DNA of 64,000 bases from a bacterium. Lineage in GTDB: Bacteria > Electryoneota > RPQS01. Shown in pieces: positions 24,424 to 32,700 of this stretch; within the stretch, counting starts at the first letter, position 1, and each line of letters starts with the position of its first letter. The notes beneath the pieces are model-generated. The model was not told the origin of the DNA. It saw only the letters and a list, made by a program, of their open reading frames with translations, and made no database searches. Location: NCBI GenBank assembly GCA_023382385.1, contig JAHDVH010000002.1, forward strand, positions 572,219 to 636,218, in the 5' to 3' direction. Made by a program: the position numbers and the translations under genes.

Positions 24424-24687
24424 ATGGAGCAGCCGGTATTTTCGTGGCGCAGCTACGATCGCATGTCGCAGATTCTGCAATCCGTCGGCTATGTCGTCGT
24501 CGTGTTCGGAACTATCGCGGGATTGTTTATCGCCGCGACCAGCGAGTCGCTGTTGCGGCTCGCGGGAGTGTTTATCGTTGCGATGAGCATTCTGCTTGGG
24601 CTTTATCATGTCAGCTTCTCGATGCTCATGACCGCGATGCACAACATGATTCGCCGCATGGACGGGGAGCGCGCGCCGGAAGAGTAG
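24424..24687 (+). CDS. Small two-helix membrane protein of the NrfD unit
   Basis: 87 residues from ATG 24424, with AAGGAGG five bases upstream. Two hydrophobic helices (about 20-40 and 45-70) and a charged C-terminus (MIRRMDGERAPEE). No family recognised. It lies 51 bases after the NrfD-type gene and has a strong ribosome site, so it is likely a minor subunit or assembly protein of the same complex. Confidence 0.7.
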   Translation: MEQPVFSWRSYDRMSQILQSVGYVVVVFGTIAGLFIAATSESLLRLAGVFIVAMSILLGLYHVSFSMLMTAMHNMIRRMDGERAPEE

Positions 24688-24851
24688 AGTTGGCCATTCT
24701 TCACCTCGTCTCCTGAAAGAAGTGAAGGATCCCGCCATGCCTTCAATTCACGCCTTTCCTCGCTGCCTCACGGCCTCCGGCTGGGGCATCTGCCTTCTCT
24801 TTCCTTAACCTCAATTTGCCCAAATGTTTACAACATTTTTACAAAAACCGC

Positions 24852-24880
24852 TTGACTTTTCGTAAATATTGTATTATATT
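24852..24880 (+). promoter_or_regulatory. Strong promoter-like sequence without an obvious gene
   Basis: TTGACT at 24852-24857, 17 bases, TATATT at 24875-24880. It points into the 3' end of the oppositely oriented rhomboid gene, so it could drive an antisense or short RNA. No plus-strand gene follows before 27512. Confidence 0.4.
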
Positions 24881-24907
24881 AACGCCATCAAACTAGGATG
24901 CTGGCCA

Positions 24908-24935
24908 TAAAAAAGGGACAGCCGCAGCCGTCCCT
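24908..24935 (-). terminator. Intrinsic terminator after the rhomboid gene
   Basis: On the minus strand AGGGAC / GTCCCT with a GC-rich interior (24935-24914), followed by TTTTTT. 25 bases after the rhomboid stop. Confidence 0.8.
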
Positions 24936-24959
24936 CATATCCCATCCCGCAACCCTCCG

Positions 24960-25799
24960 CTACGGCTTCAAGCCCTTGTCCCTCAGGAATTGACTTGCCT
25001 TCTCCAGCCTGCGCTGCTCGTCCTTGCTCAACCCGTCCATCCCCACTCGGTTAATCTTGTCGAGTAGCTCGTCCACTTCACGCCGCACCTCTTCTATCTC
25101 CGCTTCCTCCCGTTCACGGGCCGACTCTTCGAGCTTGCGCTTCCACTCCCGCATTCGCTGACCCGGCGCGCTGTAACGCAGCTTCCCCCACTTCAAGTAA
25201 ATATACCCCATCACCATGCCGCCCAGGTGCGCCAGATGCGCCACGCCTGAACCCGGGTTGAAACTCGCCAGAAACTCGATAATTCCGAAAATAATCGCGA
25301 AGTAGCGCGCCTTAATCGGAATCACAAACCAGATGTATATAATGTTATCCGGAAACAGCACCGCATAGGCCAGCAACAAACCGTAAATCGCGCCCGATGC
25401 TCCCACCGTCGGCACACCCGAACCCATGTTGAACAGCGCGTAGCACAATCCGCCGCCCAATCCCGTCAGTAAGTAATACTTCAGAAATTCGCGGCTTCCC
25501 AATACGCGCTCGAGCATCGAGCCGAACATCCACAACGCCAGCATGTTGAACAAAATGTGGCTGAACCCGCCGTGCAGAAACATGTAGGTGAACAGCGTCC
25601 AGAAGCGACCGCCGAAAAAGTCTACAGGGATCAGCGCGAAGTTCGAAATGAAAAATCTGTTTAGCCCGAGAATCTCCTGCGCGGCAAATATCGTCAGATT
25701 CGTCAATATGAGAAACTTGACGACCTCCGTCCACGTCATCTCGGGATTGATAAACCGCAGCGGCGGCTCGCGAAACAGTAACTTGAATCGGGATATCAC
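24960..25799 (-). CDS. Rhomboid-family intramembrane serine protease
   Basis: 279 residues with six membrane helices. The catalytic Ser135 is in GASGAIYG and His191 in AHLAHLGGMVMG, with the HGGFSHILFNMLALWMFG loop of helix 2. It cuts transmembrane segments within the bilayer. A C-terminal cytoplasmic, strongly charged helical tail (ERKLEESAREREEAEIEEVR) is longer than in minimal rhomboids. The start is GTG 25799, three bases after the TAG of the PEGA-domain gene, whose single membrane helix makes it a conceivable substrate. Confidence 0.93.
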   Translation of the reverse strand: MISRFKLLFREPPLRFINPEMTWTEVVKFLILTNLTIFAAQEILGLNRFFISNFALIPVDFFGGRFWTLFTYMFLHGGFSHILFNMLALWMFGSMLERVLGSREFLKYYLLTGLGGGLCYALFNMGSGVPTVGASGAIYGLLLAYAVLFPDNIIYIWFVIPIKARYFAIIFGIIEFLASFNPGSGVAHLAHLGGMVMGYIYLKWGKLRYSAPGQRMREWKRKLEESAREREEAEIEEVRREVDELLDKINRVGMDGLSKDEQRRLEKASQFLRDKGLKP

Positions 25800-25802
25800 G
25801 TC

Positions 25803-27374
25803 CTACTGCACCTCGAACTTCCAAAGGTAATTGAAGATCTGATTCTTCTCTCCTGTTCTGATCATAATCCGGTTTTCGCCTTGAATCAAGGTATGTTGAA
25901 GCGACCACTCTTCATAACTCCCGCGACCTGCCGTCGTTTGGTCATGCCGCGGCCGGAAATTGTCGAGGAACAATCTCCCGTTCACTGTCACCGTCACTTC
26001 ACAGCGCGATGAAAGCGAGAGCGGATACTTGCGATTCGTGCGGTAGATGTAAAGCCGCAGATTCAAGAGCGAGGACGGCGACACGTCTTCGGGTAACTCA
26101 AAAATAAACTCGATGTAGTCCGCGCCCGTCGGATTGCGGTTCGCGTCTCCCATCGCCAGCTCCCACCCCTGCATATCCGTCCCGGGTATCTTCTCTATCT
26201 TCGGCCCGTGCGTCTCCGAAACTCTTGCGCCCTTATTGCGCTCGTAGATGCCCGTTTCCCACCGGATATTCCCCATCGTCTTTACGCTTCCGTCGCTCCG
26301 GCATTCGGCGCTGACCTCAAACTTGCGCGTATACTTCGCGGTCGCGGTCGGATTGGGATTTGCCGGCGTAATAGACATCCGAATCGGTTCGGGTGTATGA
26401 TAGCCGTCAACCTTTCCGAACGAGACCACATACACCCCGAAATCGTGCGGCACGACCGCCAACCCAAACCCCACCGAGTCTCCGTCTACAAATATCGGTC
26501 CCTGCACCGGCTCGGTCGTCACGGTCAACTCTTTGCGCGAACGCTGCTTTTCGGTCAGCGTGAAAAACACCAACTGCGCTCCCGCCGCTCGCGACAGTCT
26601 CACGACATGCTGTTCCGGCTGCGACGTATAGCCGTCAAGCTCCACTCGCACAGTGTGAGTTCCGAGCGGCAAAGTCACTACGGTCGGCGTGCGCTGTTCA
26701 AGCCGTTTGTCGTTCAGAATAATCGTGGCGCCCGGTAGCGAACTCGAGATCTCGACACTTCCCGTCGCTTCGTTATAGCCCGACCGCGCCGATTCATCGC
26801 GCATCAGTGGCGAAGTCTCCCGCTGCGGCAGCGATTCACGAACCGGAGTGGGCAACGGAGATTCTTCTATCTGCGTCGTTCTCGCGGTATCGCGGCTCAC
26901 GGCGGGAGGCGCGGAAATACTCGTCTCTTCCACCGAACGCGGAGCGATGCGCGGCACCTCCCAGGGCTGCTCTTTCTTGACTCGTTCGCTGATTCCTTCC
27001 TGTCGCGGCGGCACCAATGAGGGCGGTGTCTTGCTTCCAATCTGCTCTGAATAGCGGGAGCCGTTGCCGCTGTCCGCTTCCAGCATAAAATACAGCGCTT
27101 CCGTCGTGCCGCGTCCCACTTCGACCACCTGCACAAACGGCTGCGCGCGATGACCCGGCAGACGCACAGTGAAAGAGTGCTTGCCTGCTGGAATATCACT
27201 AAGTTCGGCGGGCGTCGTGCGGCCCAGAGACACAAGGTTCATCCAGATTTCCGCTCCCGGCGGATCACTGCTGACCGTCACCGTTCCCACCGAGCCGGGT
27301 CCATAGCGGTCAATCAGCAAATAGCCGCCCAACCCAACTACCCACAGGACCAAGAGTATGAGGATAAGTCGCAT
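25803..27374 (-). CDS. Membrane-anchored PEGA-domain protein
   Basis: 523 residues. One N-terminal membrane helix (LILILLVLWVVGLGGYLLI) is followed by a first PEGA domain (GTVTVSSDPPGAEIWMN), a Pro/Ser/Arg-rich linker of about 90 residues, and a second PEGA domain (SVEISSSLPGATIILND). A third, more distant PEGA-like unit follows (LTVTTEPVQGPIFVDG), then a beta-rich C-terminal domain of about 130 residues ending RIMIRTGEKNQIFNYLWKFE. That last domain looks like a carbohydrate-binding or lectin-type beta-sandwich, but I do not recognise it firmly. Probably exposed outside the cytoplasmic membrane and co-expressed with the rhomboid. Confidence 0.82.
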   Translation of the reverse strand: MRLILILLVLWVVGLGGYLLIDRYGPGSVGTVTVSSDPPGAEIWMNLVSLGRTTPAELSDIPAGKHSFTVRLPGHRAQPFVQVVEVGRGTTEALYFMLEADSGNGSRYSEQIGSKTPPSLVPPRQEGISERVKKEQPWEVPRIAPRSVEETSISAPPAVSRDTARTTQIEESPLPTPVRESLPQRETSPLMRDESARSGYNEATGSVEISSSLPGATIILNDKRLEQRTPTVVTLPLGTHTVRVELDGYTSQPEQHVVRLSRAAGAQLVFFTLTEKQRSRKELTVTTEPVQGPIFVDGDSVGFGLAVVPHDFGVYVVSFGKVDGYHTPEPIRMSITPANPNPTATAKYTRKFEVSAECRSDGSVKTMGNIRWETGIYERNKGARVSETHGPKIEKIPGTDMQGWELAMGDANRNPTGADYIEFIFELPEDVSPSSLLNLRLYIYRTNRKYPLSLSSRCEVTVTVNGRLFLDNFRPRHDQTTAGRGSYEEWSLQHTLIQGENRIMIRTGEKNQIFNYLWKFEVQ

Positions 27375-27454
27375 AAACCAGTAAATATAGGCTTATCTTA
27401 GAGAAAAGCAATGGACCGGCGCGGAACGAATTCTCCCACAAACCGTTACATTGT

Positions 27455-27483
27455 TTGACAAACCGTGTGTGAATCGGTATATT
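27455..27483 (+). promoter_or_regulatory. Promoter of the bacillithiol operon
   Basis: TTGACA at 27455-27460, 17 bases, TATATT at 27478-27483, about 28 bases before the bshC ATG. It is the best promoter match in the window. Confidence 0.7.
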
Positions 27484-27511
27484 TTGCAATTGCTTACACG
27501 ACAGGATTCTG

Positions 27512-29167
27512 ATGGAATTGGCCATGCCTCGCACCCTGCAGCGGGTTGCTCTCGCCTACGATAATCTGCCCGGATTCTCTCCGGCATGGCGCGCGGTTGT
27601 CTCAGAACACCCCGATTCCGAGTGGCTCTACGCCTGTTCTCCGGCCAATCCCGAAGCCTGCCGCGAGGCCGCGCACACACGCCTGAAAGAGTTTCCGTTC
27701 TTTTCCGAGTTGGCCTCGATTCTCAGAGAAGAGGTGCGCCTTTACGGCCTTCCCGACGAAACGCTGGGACGCCTCTCATTATTAGAGCAAGGCAAAGCGG
27801 TGATCGTAGCCACCGGACAGCAAGTCGGTTTCCTCGGCGGTCCGCTGTTTACCTTTGTGAAAGCTTACCATACCGTGCGATTGGCGCGCGCACTTGAGGC
27901 CTCTCTGAAGCTGCCCGTGCTGCCGCTCTTCTGGCTCGAAGGCGAAGACCACGATTTGGCTGAGATTCGCACAAGCTGGTTCCCGCAGCCCGACGGCACT
28001 CTCGGCTCGATTGAGTTCACACCCGCTCGCGAAATTCCATATCAGGAAGTCGGTCGCTATCCACTCGGCGAACACGCCGCAGCACAGGTACACGAACTGG
28101 TTGCACAGTTGCAGAATGTCTCCGGCGAAGCCGCCGAAGCGCTCGAACACAGCTACAGCGACACAGACCTGTCCACCGCAATGGGCAGATTGCTTGCCGC
28201 CACACTCGGTTCGCGCGGCCTGCTCATCTGCGAAGGTCGACACGCCGGACTGAAGCAACTCGCACAGCCACTCTGGGAGCAGGTGATTGAAAGCGGCTCC
28301 GTTCTGAGTGACGCTTTTCAAAGTCGCTCTGCCGAAGTTCGCGCGCGCGGATTCAACAGCCCCATGAGCCCGACTCCCGACGCGCACTTCTTCTACGTCG
28401 TCGGTCAGGACTTTATTCGCCATCCGTTGCAGTTGGATGGCACGGTCAAACACCTCGACGGCACAACCTCACGCGTTACTCCGCACGAGCTGTCGGCCAA
28501 ACTCCGCTCGGGCGAATGGACGGTCAGCCCGAAGGCCGGTCTGCGGCCGCTCTATCAGGATTATGTGCTGCCCACCATTGCCTACGTGGCAGGTCCGGGT
28601 GAACTCGAATACCACGCGCAGCTTCAACCGTTCTATGAACTCTTGAACGTCACTGCTCCAAGTCTGTTTCCGCGCATGTCGGCGACATTCGTGGACCACA
28701 AGTGCGAGCGACTGCGCGAAAAGATGGCCCTCTCGTGGGAAGAACTGTTCCTCTCGGCCGAACACGAACTCACCAAACAACTTTTGCGCGAAGCAGACGA
28801 GCATGAAACTGCGACTCTGTTTGCCGAAGCCCGCGCACGGATTGAGCAGGCCTTTGAAGTTCTGAAGCACACCTTGCGTGTGCTGGACCCGACATTGGAG
28901 GGCGCGGCGACCTCTGCCGCCGGCAAGGCCTTGCATCCGCTTGAACAGTTGGAAGGCAAGGCCACCAAAGCCGTCAAGCAGCAGCACGCGGTCGAATTGG
29001 CCCGACTGCAGAAAGTTCTGTTCGCCATCCGGCCGAACGGCAAACCGATGGAGCGCGCGGTCGGCACGGCGTGGGCGCTTCTCCACTATGGAGTCACGGA
29101 GTTTATCGACATTCTTGATTCACTGCCCGCCGACGGTGCGGCACATCACATCGTAATCACAGACTAA
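27512..29167 (+). CDS. bshC: Bacillithiol synthase, cysteine-adding enzyme BshC
   Basis: 551 residues. BshC joins L-cysteine to GlcN-malate, the last step of bacillithiol synthesis. Family landmarks are IVATGQQVGFLGGPLFTFVK, PVLPLFWLEGEDHDLAEI, the central YVVGQDFIRHPLQLDG, and a helical coiled-coil C-terminal half. AGGA lies five bases before ATG 27512; an alternative ATG is at 27524. It is the first gene of a nine-gene unit behind a near-consensus promoter, and bshB and bshA in the same unit confirm the pathway. Confidence 0.95.
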   Translation: MELAMPRTLQRVALAYDNLPGFSPAWRAVVSEHPDSEWLYACSPANPEACREAAHTRLKEFPFFSELASILREEVRLYGLPDETLGRLSLLEQGKAVIVATGQQVGFLGGPLFTFVKAYHTVRLARALEASLKLPVLPLFWLEGEDHDLAEIRTSWFPQPDGTLGSIEFTPAREIPYQEVGRYPLGEHAAAQVHELVAQLQNVSGEAAEALEHSYSDTDLSTAMGRLLAATLGSRGLLICEGRHAGLKQLAQPLWEQVIESGSVLSDAFQSRSAEVRARGFNSPMSPTPDAHFFYVVGQDFIRHPLQLDGTVKHLDGTTSRVTPHELSAKLRSGEWTVSPKAGLRPLYQDYVLPTIAYVAGPGELEYHAQLQPFYELLNVTAPSLFPRMSATFVDHKCERLREKMALSWEELFLSAEHELTKQLLREADEHETATLFAEARARIEQAFEVLKHTLRVLDPTLEGAATSAAGKALHPLEQLEGKATKAVKQQHAVELARLQKVLFAIRPNGKPMERAVGTAWALLHYGVTEFIDILDSLPADGAAHHIVITD

Positions 29168-29170
29168 GGC

Positions 29171-29890
29171 ATGAGCGAAAACACCCAACACGTGGACGTG
29201 CTCGCAATCGGCGCGCATCCGGACGACATCGAACTATCCTGCGCGGGAACACTCCTGCGGATGAAATCGCTGGGCTACAAAATCGGCATTGTGGACATGA
29301 CCCGCGGCGAACGCGGCTCACGCGGTAACGCCGACATTCGCGCCAAAGAAGCGCAGGAAGCCCTGCAGATTCTCGGCTTCGAATTCCGCGAAGTGCTTGA
29401 CGTCGGCGATTTGCAGATTCAGGACACGCACGAACGCCGCGTGAAAGTCGTGGAGTGCATCCGGCGGCACAAGCCCAAACTCGTCTTCACGCATTGGGGC
29501 CGCGACAAACATCCGGACCACGAAGGCACAAGCGAACTTGTCAAGCATTCGATGTTCGTCGCCGGCGCGGCCAATTTTCCCGCGCGCTTTGAGCCGCACA
29601 ATCCCGCGCGGCTGCTCTACTGGCCGTCGTCTTGGGTCATGGAACCCAACGTGTTTGTGGATGTCACCGATTTTTATGAACACAAGATCCGCGCGGCGAA
29701 GGCACACAAGTCGCAATTCTTCGACCCCCAGAGTAAAGACCCGATGACGATTCTTTCGCAGCCCGCCTTCTTCGAACGGTTGGAAATCCGCGCGCGCTAC
29801 TTCGGCGACCAGATCGGCGTCAAATATGCGGAGGTATTCTATATGCGCGAGCCTGTGAAAGTGGACAACCCGATGCTCTTATGCCCATAG
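29171..29890 (+). CDS. bshB1: GlcNAc-malate deacetylase (bacillithiol biosynthesis, LmbE/PIG-L family)
   Basis: 239 residues. The zinc-binding GAHPDDIE motif sits at the N-terminus and HPDHEG in the middle, with THWGRDKHPDH as the second metal/catalytic segment. It removes the acetyl group of GlcNAc-malate made by BshA. GNADIRAKEAQEALQILG is typical of the BshB1 branch. It starts three bases after bshC and overlaps the first SET gene by ten bases. Confidence 0.94.
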   Translation: MSENTQHVDVLAIGAHPDDIELSCAGTLLRMKSLGYKIGIVDMTRGERGSRGNADIRAKEAQEALQILGFEFREVLDVGDLQIQDTHERRVKVVECIRRHKPKLVFTHWGRDKHPDHEGTSELVKHSMFVAGAANFPARFEPHNPARLLYWPSSWVMEPNVFVDVTDFYEHKIRAAKAHKSQFFDPQSKDPMTILSQPAFFERLEIRARYFGDQIGVKYAEVFYMREPVKVDNPMLLCP

Positions 29891-30369
29891 CCACGCGCGG
29901 CGAATACTGGTTCGTCAAACAAAGCAAATTGCACGGCCGCGGCCTGTTCGCACGCAAGGACATTCCCAAGGGCACGAAGATCATCGAATACAAGGGCACG
30001 CGCATGCCGCCCGACGATTTGCCCGACGTGGACGAGAATAAGCCCGACGCGCATCACACGGTCATCTTTACGCTCGACAACGGTTGGCTGATTGACGCGA
30101 GCCGGCGCGGAAACGCCGCGCAGTTTGCCAATCATTCGTGCGCGCCGAATAGCGACACCATTGAAGAAGACGGCCGCATCTACATTCGCGCGCTGCGCAA
30201 AATCCGCAAAGGCGAAGAAATTCTCTATGACTACCACCTCTATCTGTCCGGCCCGTTTCAGAAAAGCTGGCTGACCGATTACGCCTGTCACTGCGGCGCA
30301 CGCAAGTGCCGCAGGATTATGCTGGACCGCAAGATTCCCGTGAAGTTCCGCAACAAACAGCACGCTTAA
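29881..30369 (+). CDS. SET-domain protein methyltransferase, first of two
   Basis: 162 residues, almost entirely a SET plus post-SET domain. GRGLFARKDIPKGTKIIEY opens it; NHSCAPN (84-90) is the SAM/knot motif, GEEILYDY (111-118) the catalytic-Tyr motif, and CHCGARKC (136-143) the zinc-binding post-SET element. Such enzymes transfer methyl groups from SAM to protein lysines; targets in bacteria are mostly unknown. It sits inside the bacillithiol operon, overlapping bshB1. It aligns residue by residue with the next gene, indicating tandem duplication. Confidence 0.92.
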   Translation: MPIATRGEYWFVKQSKLHGRGLFARKDIPKGTKIIEYKGTRMPPDDLPDVDENKPDAHHTVIFTLDNGWLIDASRRGNAAQFANHSCAPNSDTIEEDGRIYIRALRKIRKGEEILYDYHLYLSGPFQKSWLTDYACHCGARKCRRIMLDRKIPVKFRNKQHA

Positions 30370-30384
30370 CTCTTCTATCTTCCC

Positions 30385-30903
30385 ATGCCCTCAGATTCTT
30401 CTTACTTCATCGTCCGTGATTCAGTCATTCAAGGCAAAGGTGCGTTTGCCGTCAAGGCCATCCGCAAAGGCACTCGCATTATCGAGTATACCGGCCAATT
30501 GATTCCGGAGGACGAAGCCGACCGCCGCTATGACGATTCCAAAATGAAACGCCATCACACGTTCCTCTTTCAAATCTGCGACGGCGCGGTGGCAATTGAC
30601 GCCGCGGTGGGCGGGAACGACGCCCGCTTCATCAATCACTCCTGCAATCCCAATTGCGAAGCGGTGGAGGATCGCGGCCGCGTCTTCATCGAAGCGATTC
30701 GCGCGATTCAGCCCGGCGAAGAGCTGACTTACAACTACGGCTTGACCGGCAGCGGGGAAGAGCACGACGACTGGCGGGAGAAATATGCCTGCCGCTGCGG
30801 CGCACCGAACTGCTCGGGCAACATGCTCATCAAGCCGAAGAAACTCAGACCAAAACCCGCCGCAAGAAAAGCTGCGAAAGGCAAGCGCGCGAAACGCACC
30901 TGA
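30385..30903 (+). CDS. SET-domain protein methyltransferase, second of two
   Basis: 172 residues. SET landmarks occur at the same positions as in the preceding gene (NHSCNPN 84-90, GEELTYNY 111-118, CRCGAPNC 136-143), but the surface residues differ widely. A Lys/Arg-rich tail follows (residues 150-172, KPKKLRPKPAARKAAKGKRA), absent from the first copy. The tail could bind nucleic acid or another polyanion, which would suit methylation of a DNA- or ribosome-associated protein; that is inference. It ends one base before bshA. Confidence 0.92.
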   Translation: MPSDSSYFIVRDSVIQGKGAFAVKAIRKGTRIIEYTGQLIPEDEADRRYDDSKMKRHHTFLFQICDGAVAIDAAVGGNDARFINHSCNPNCEAVEDRGRVFIEAIRAIQPGEELTYNYGLTGSGEEHDDWREKYACRCGAPNCSGNMLIKPKKLRPKPAARKAAKGKRAKRT

Positions 30904-30904
30904 T

Positions 30905-32089
30905 ATGAGAATCGGCATCATCCTCTATCCGACCTACGGCGGGTCGGGCATTGTCGCGACGGAGCTGGGCTGCGCGCTGGCGATGCGCGGGCACGAAGTG
31001 CACTTCTTCTCGACGGCGCGGCCGTTCCGTCTGCCTGCTTTTCAGCAGAACACCTATTTTCACGAAGTGCCGGTCGTGGGCTACGACTTGTTCGAGAATA
31101 CGCCCTACACGTTGACGCTGTCTTCGACGCTCTTTGACGCTTTCAAGATGTATAAGCTGGATGTGCTGCACGCGCATTATGCGATTCCGCACGCGACGGC
31201 GGCCTATCTGGCGCGCGAGATGAACGGCGGGCTGCCGCCTGTCATCACCACCTTGCACGGCACGGACATTACGTTGGTCGGTGCGCATCCGGCCTATGCT
31301 CCGGTCGTCAAATTCACTCTTGAACAATCGGATGCGGTGACCGCCGTGTCGCACGATTTGTCACGGGAAACGCGCGAGAACATCGGCTACAACGGGCCGC
31401 TGCAGGTCATCTACAATTTTATTGACACGGACCTCTATAAGCGCGATACCTGCGTGCAGCGCCGTGAATGGCTGGCAGCGGCGGACGAGCCAATCATTCT
31501 GCACATTTCAAATTTCCGGCCTGTTAAGCGAATTCCCGATATTGTCTCGGTGTTTGCGAAAGTTCGTGAACAGGTCAAGGCCAAGCTTGTGCTGGTGGGC
31601 GACGGCCCCGCGCGCAGCAACGCGGAACTTCAGGTGCGCGAATTGGGTTTGCAGGGTGATGTCCGCTTTCTCGGCAAGCAGACGGGCCTGATTGACCTGT
31701 TGAGTGTCAGCGATATATATTTCCTGCCCTCGAACAAGGAAAGTTTCGGGCTGTCAGCACTCGAAGCCATGAGCTGCGAAATGCCGGTCGTGGGCTATGA
31801 TGTGGGTGGTTTGCCGGAAGTTGTGGTGCACAACGAGACGGGCTATCTGCTGCCTGTGGATGACCTGGACGGCCTGGCGGCAAGCATTTTGCAGTTGGTG
31901 AAAGACACGGACTTGCGCCGTGCGATGGCCGAGGCCGGCCGTAGACGCGCAATGGAAGTTTTTCACATTGACAAGATTATTCCGCAATATGAGAAGTTAT
32001 ACTTGGATACCTTGGAAAAGACGGAGGCCAAATGTCTGAAACGAACGGCCGCCACGCCTTCTTTGTCGTCCAAGTCCGCAGTCACCTGA
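30905..32089 (+). CDS. bshA: N-acetyl-alpha-D-glucosaminyl L-malate synthase BshA
   Basis: 394 residues from ATG 30905. GT4 glycosyltransferase that joins UDP-GlcNAc to L-malate, the first bacillithiol step. The family start MRIGIILYPTYGGSGIVATE, the TTLHGTDITLVG motif and the nucleotide-sugar site NKESFGLSALEAMSCEMPVV with its E-x7-E are present. The gene begins one base after the second SET gene. Its C-terminus overlaps the TPR gene by 58 bases, which is long but supported by both reading frames. Confidence 0.95.
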   Translation: MRIGIILYPTYGGSGIVATELGCALAMRGHEVHFFSTARPFRLPAFQQNTYFHEVPVVGYDLFENTPYTLTLSSTLFDAFKMYKLDVLHAHYAIPHATAAYLAREMNGGLPPVITTLHGTDITLVGAHPAYAPVVKFTLEQSDAVTAVSHDLSRETRENIGYNGPLQVIYNFIDTDLYKRDTCVQRREWLAAADEPIILHISNFRPVKRIPDIVSVFAKVREQVKAKLVLVGDGPARSNAELQVRELGLQGDVRFLGKQTGLIDLLSVSDIYFLPSNKESFGLSALEAMSCEMPVVGYDVGGLPEVVVHNETGYLLPVDDLDGLAASILQLVKDTDLRRAMAEAGRRRAMEVFHIDKIIPQYEKLYLDTLEKTEAKCLKRTAATPSLSSKSAVT

Positions 32090-32604
32090 CGAAGTTTTTT
32101 CATCTTCCGACGGAGCTGCCGGCCCGGACGGAGGATGAGGTGGAGGCGATTCTCAACAACGGATATGATTTGAGCGAGGGCCGCGAGGCCATGCGCTGGG
32201 TGCTCGAACATCGCCCCGATTACGAACACGCCGCGGCCTATCGCACGTTCCTGCTCAAGTGGGACCTCTACAACGAGGCCAAGCAGATGATCGCCGCGCA
32301 CATGTATGAAGACGCGCTGTTGCGGCTCGGCACGGTGCTCGTGATGGACGACAAAGACCCTGCCGCTCACTATCACGAAGGCGTGGTCTATCGCTTCATG
32401 TATCGCTTCCCGGACAGCGAGCAGAGTTTGCGCCGCTGCCTGAATCTCTATCCGGAGTGCGCCATTGGCCACCGCGCGTTGGGCTACACTTTGGCCTACA
32501 TGGATCGCAAACGCGAGGCGATCGAAGCGCTCGAAACGGCCCTGCTTGGACTGCCCGGCGATCCGGAAACGCTGCGCGCGCTTTCCGAAATCCGCGCACA
32601 ATAA
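32032..32604 (+). CDS. Tetratricopeptide-like protein
   Basis: 190 residues, mainly helix pairs. Clear TPR-like units are DALLRLGTVLVMDDKDPAAHYHEGVVYRF, SEQSLRRCLNLYPECAIGHRALGYTLAY and REAIEALETALLGLPGDPETL. No signal peptide, so probably cytoplasmic and a scaffold. The N-terminal 60 residues contain a less regular region (FHLPTELPARTEDEVEAIL). The ATG at 32032 lies inside bshA; a later start would still retain the repeats. Confidence 0.8.
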   Translation: MSETNGRHAFFVVQVRSHLTKFFHLPTELPARTEDEVEAILNNGYDLSEGREAMRWVLEHRPDYEHAAAYRTFLLKWDLYNEAKQMIAAHMYEDALLRLGTVLVMDDKDPAAHYHEGVVYRFMYRFPDSEQSLRRCLNLYPECAIGHRALGYTLAYMDRKREAIEALETALLGLPGDPETLRALSEIRAQ

Positions 32605-32700
32605 TTCCTTCAATATTTTTCGATCTTATCGTTTTCCTGTTGCGGCGGCGCGTGACGGCACGCGCCCCGCTCATCCATCTTAACTCTTAAGGGTATTCTC

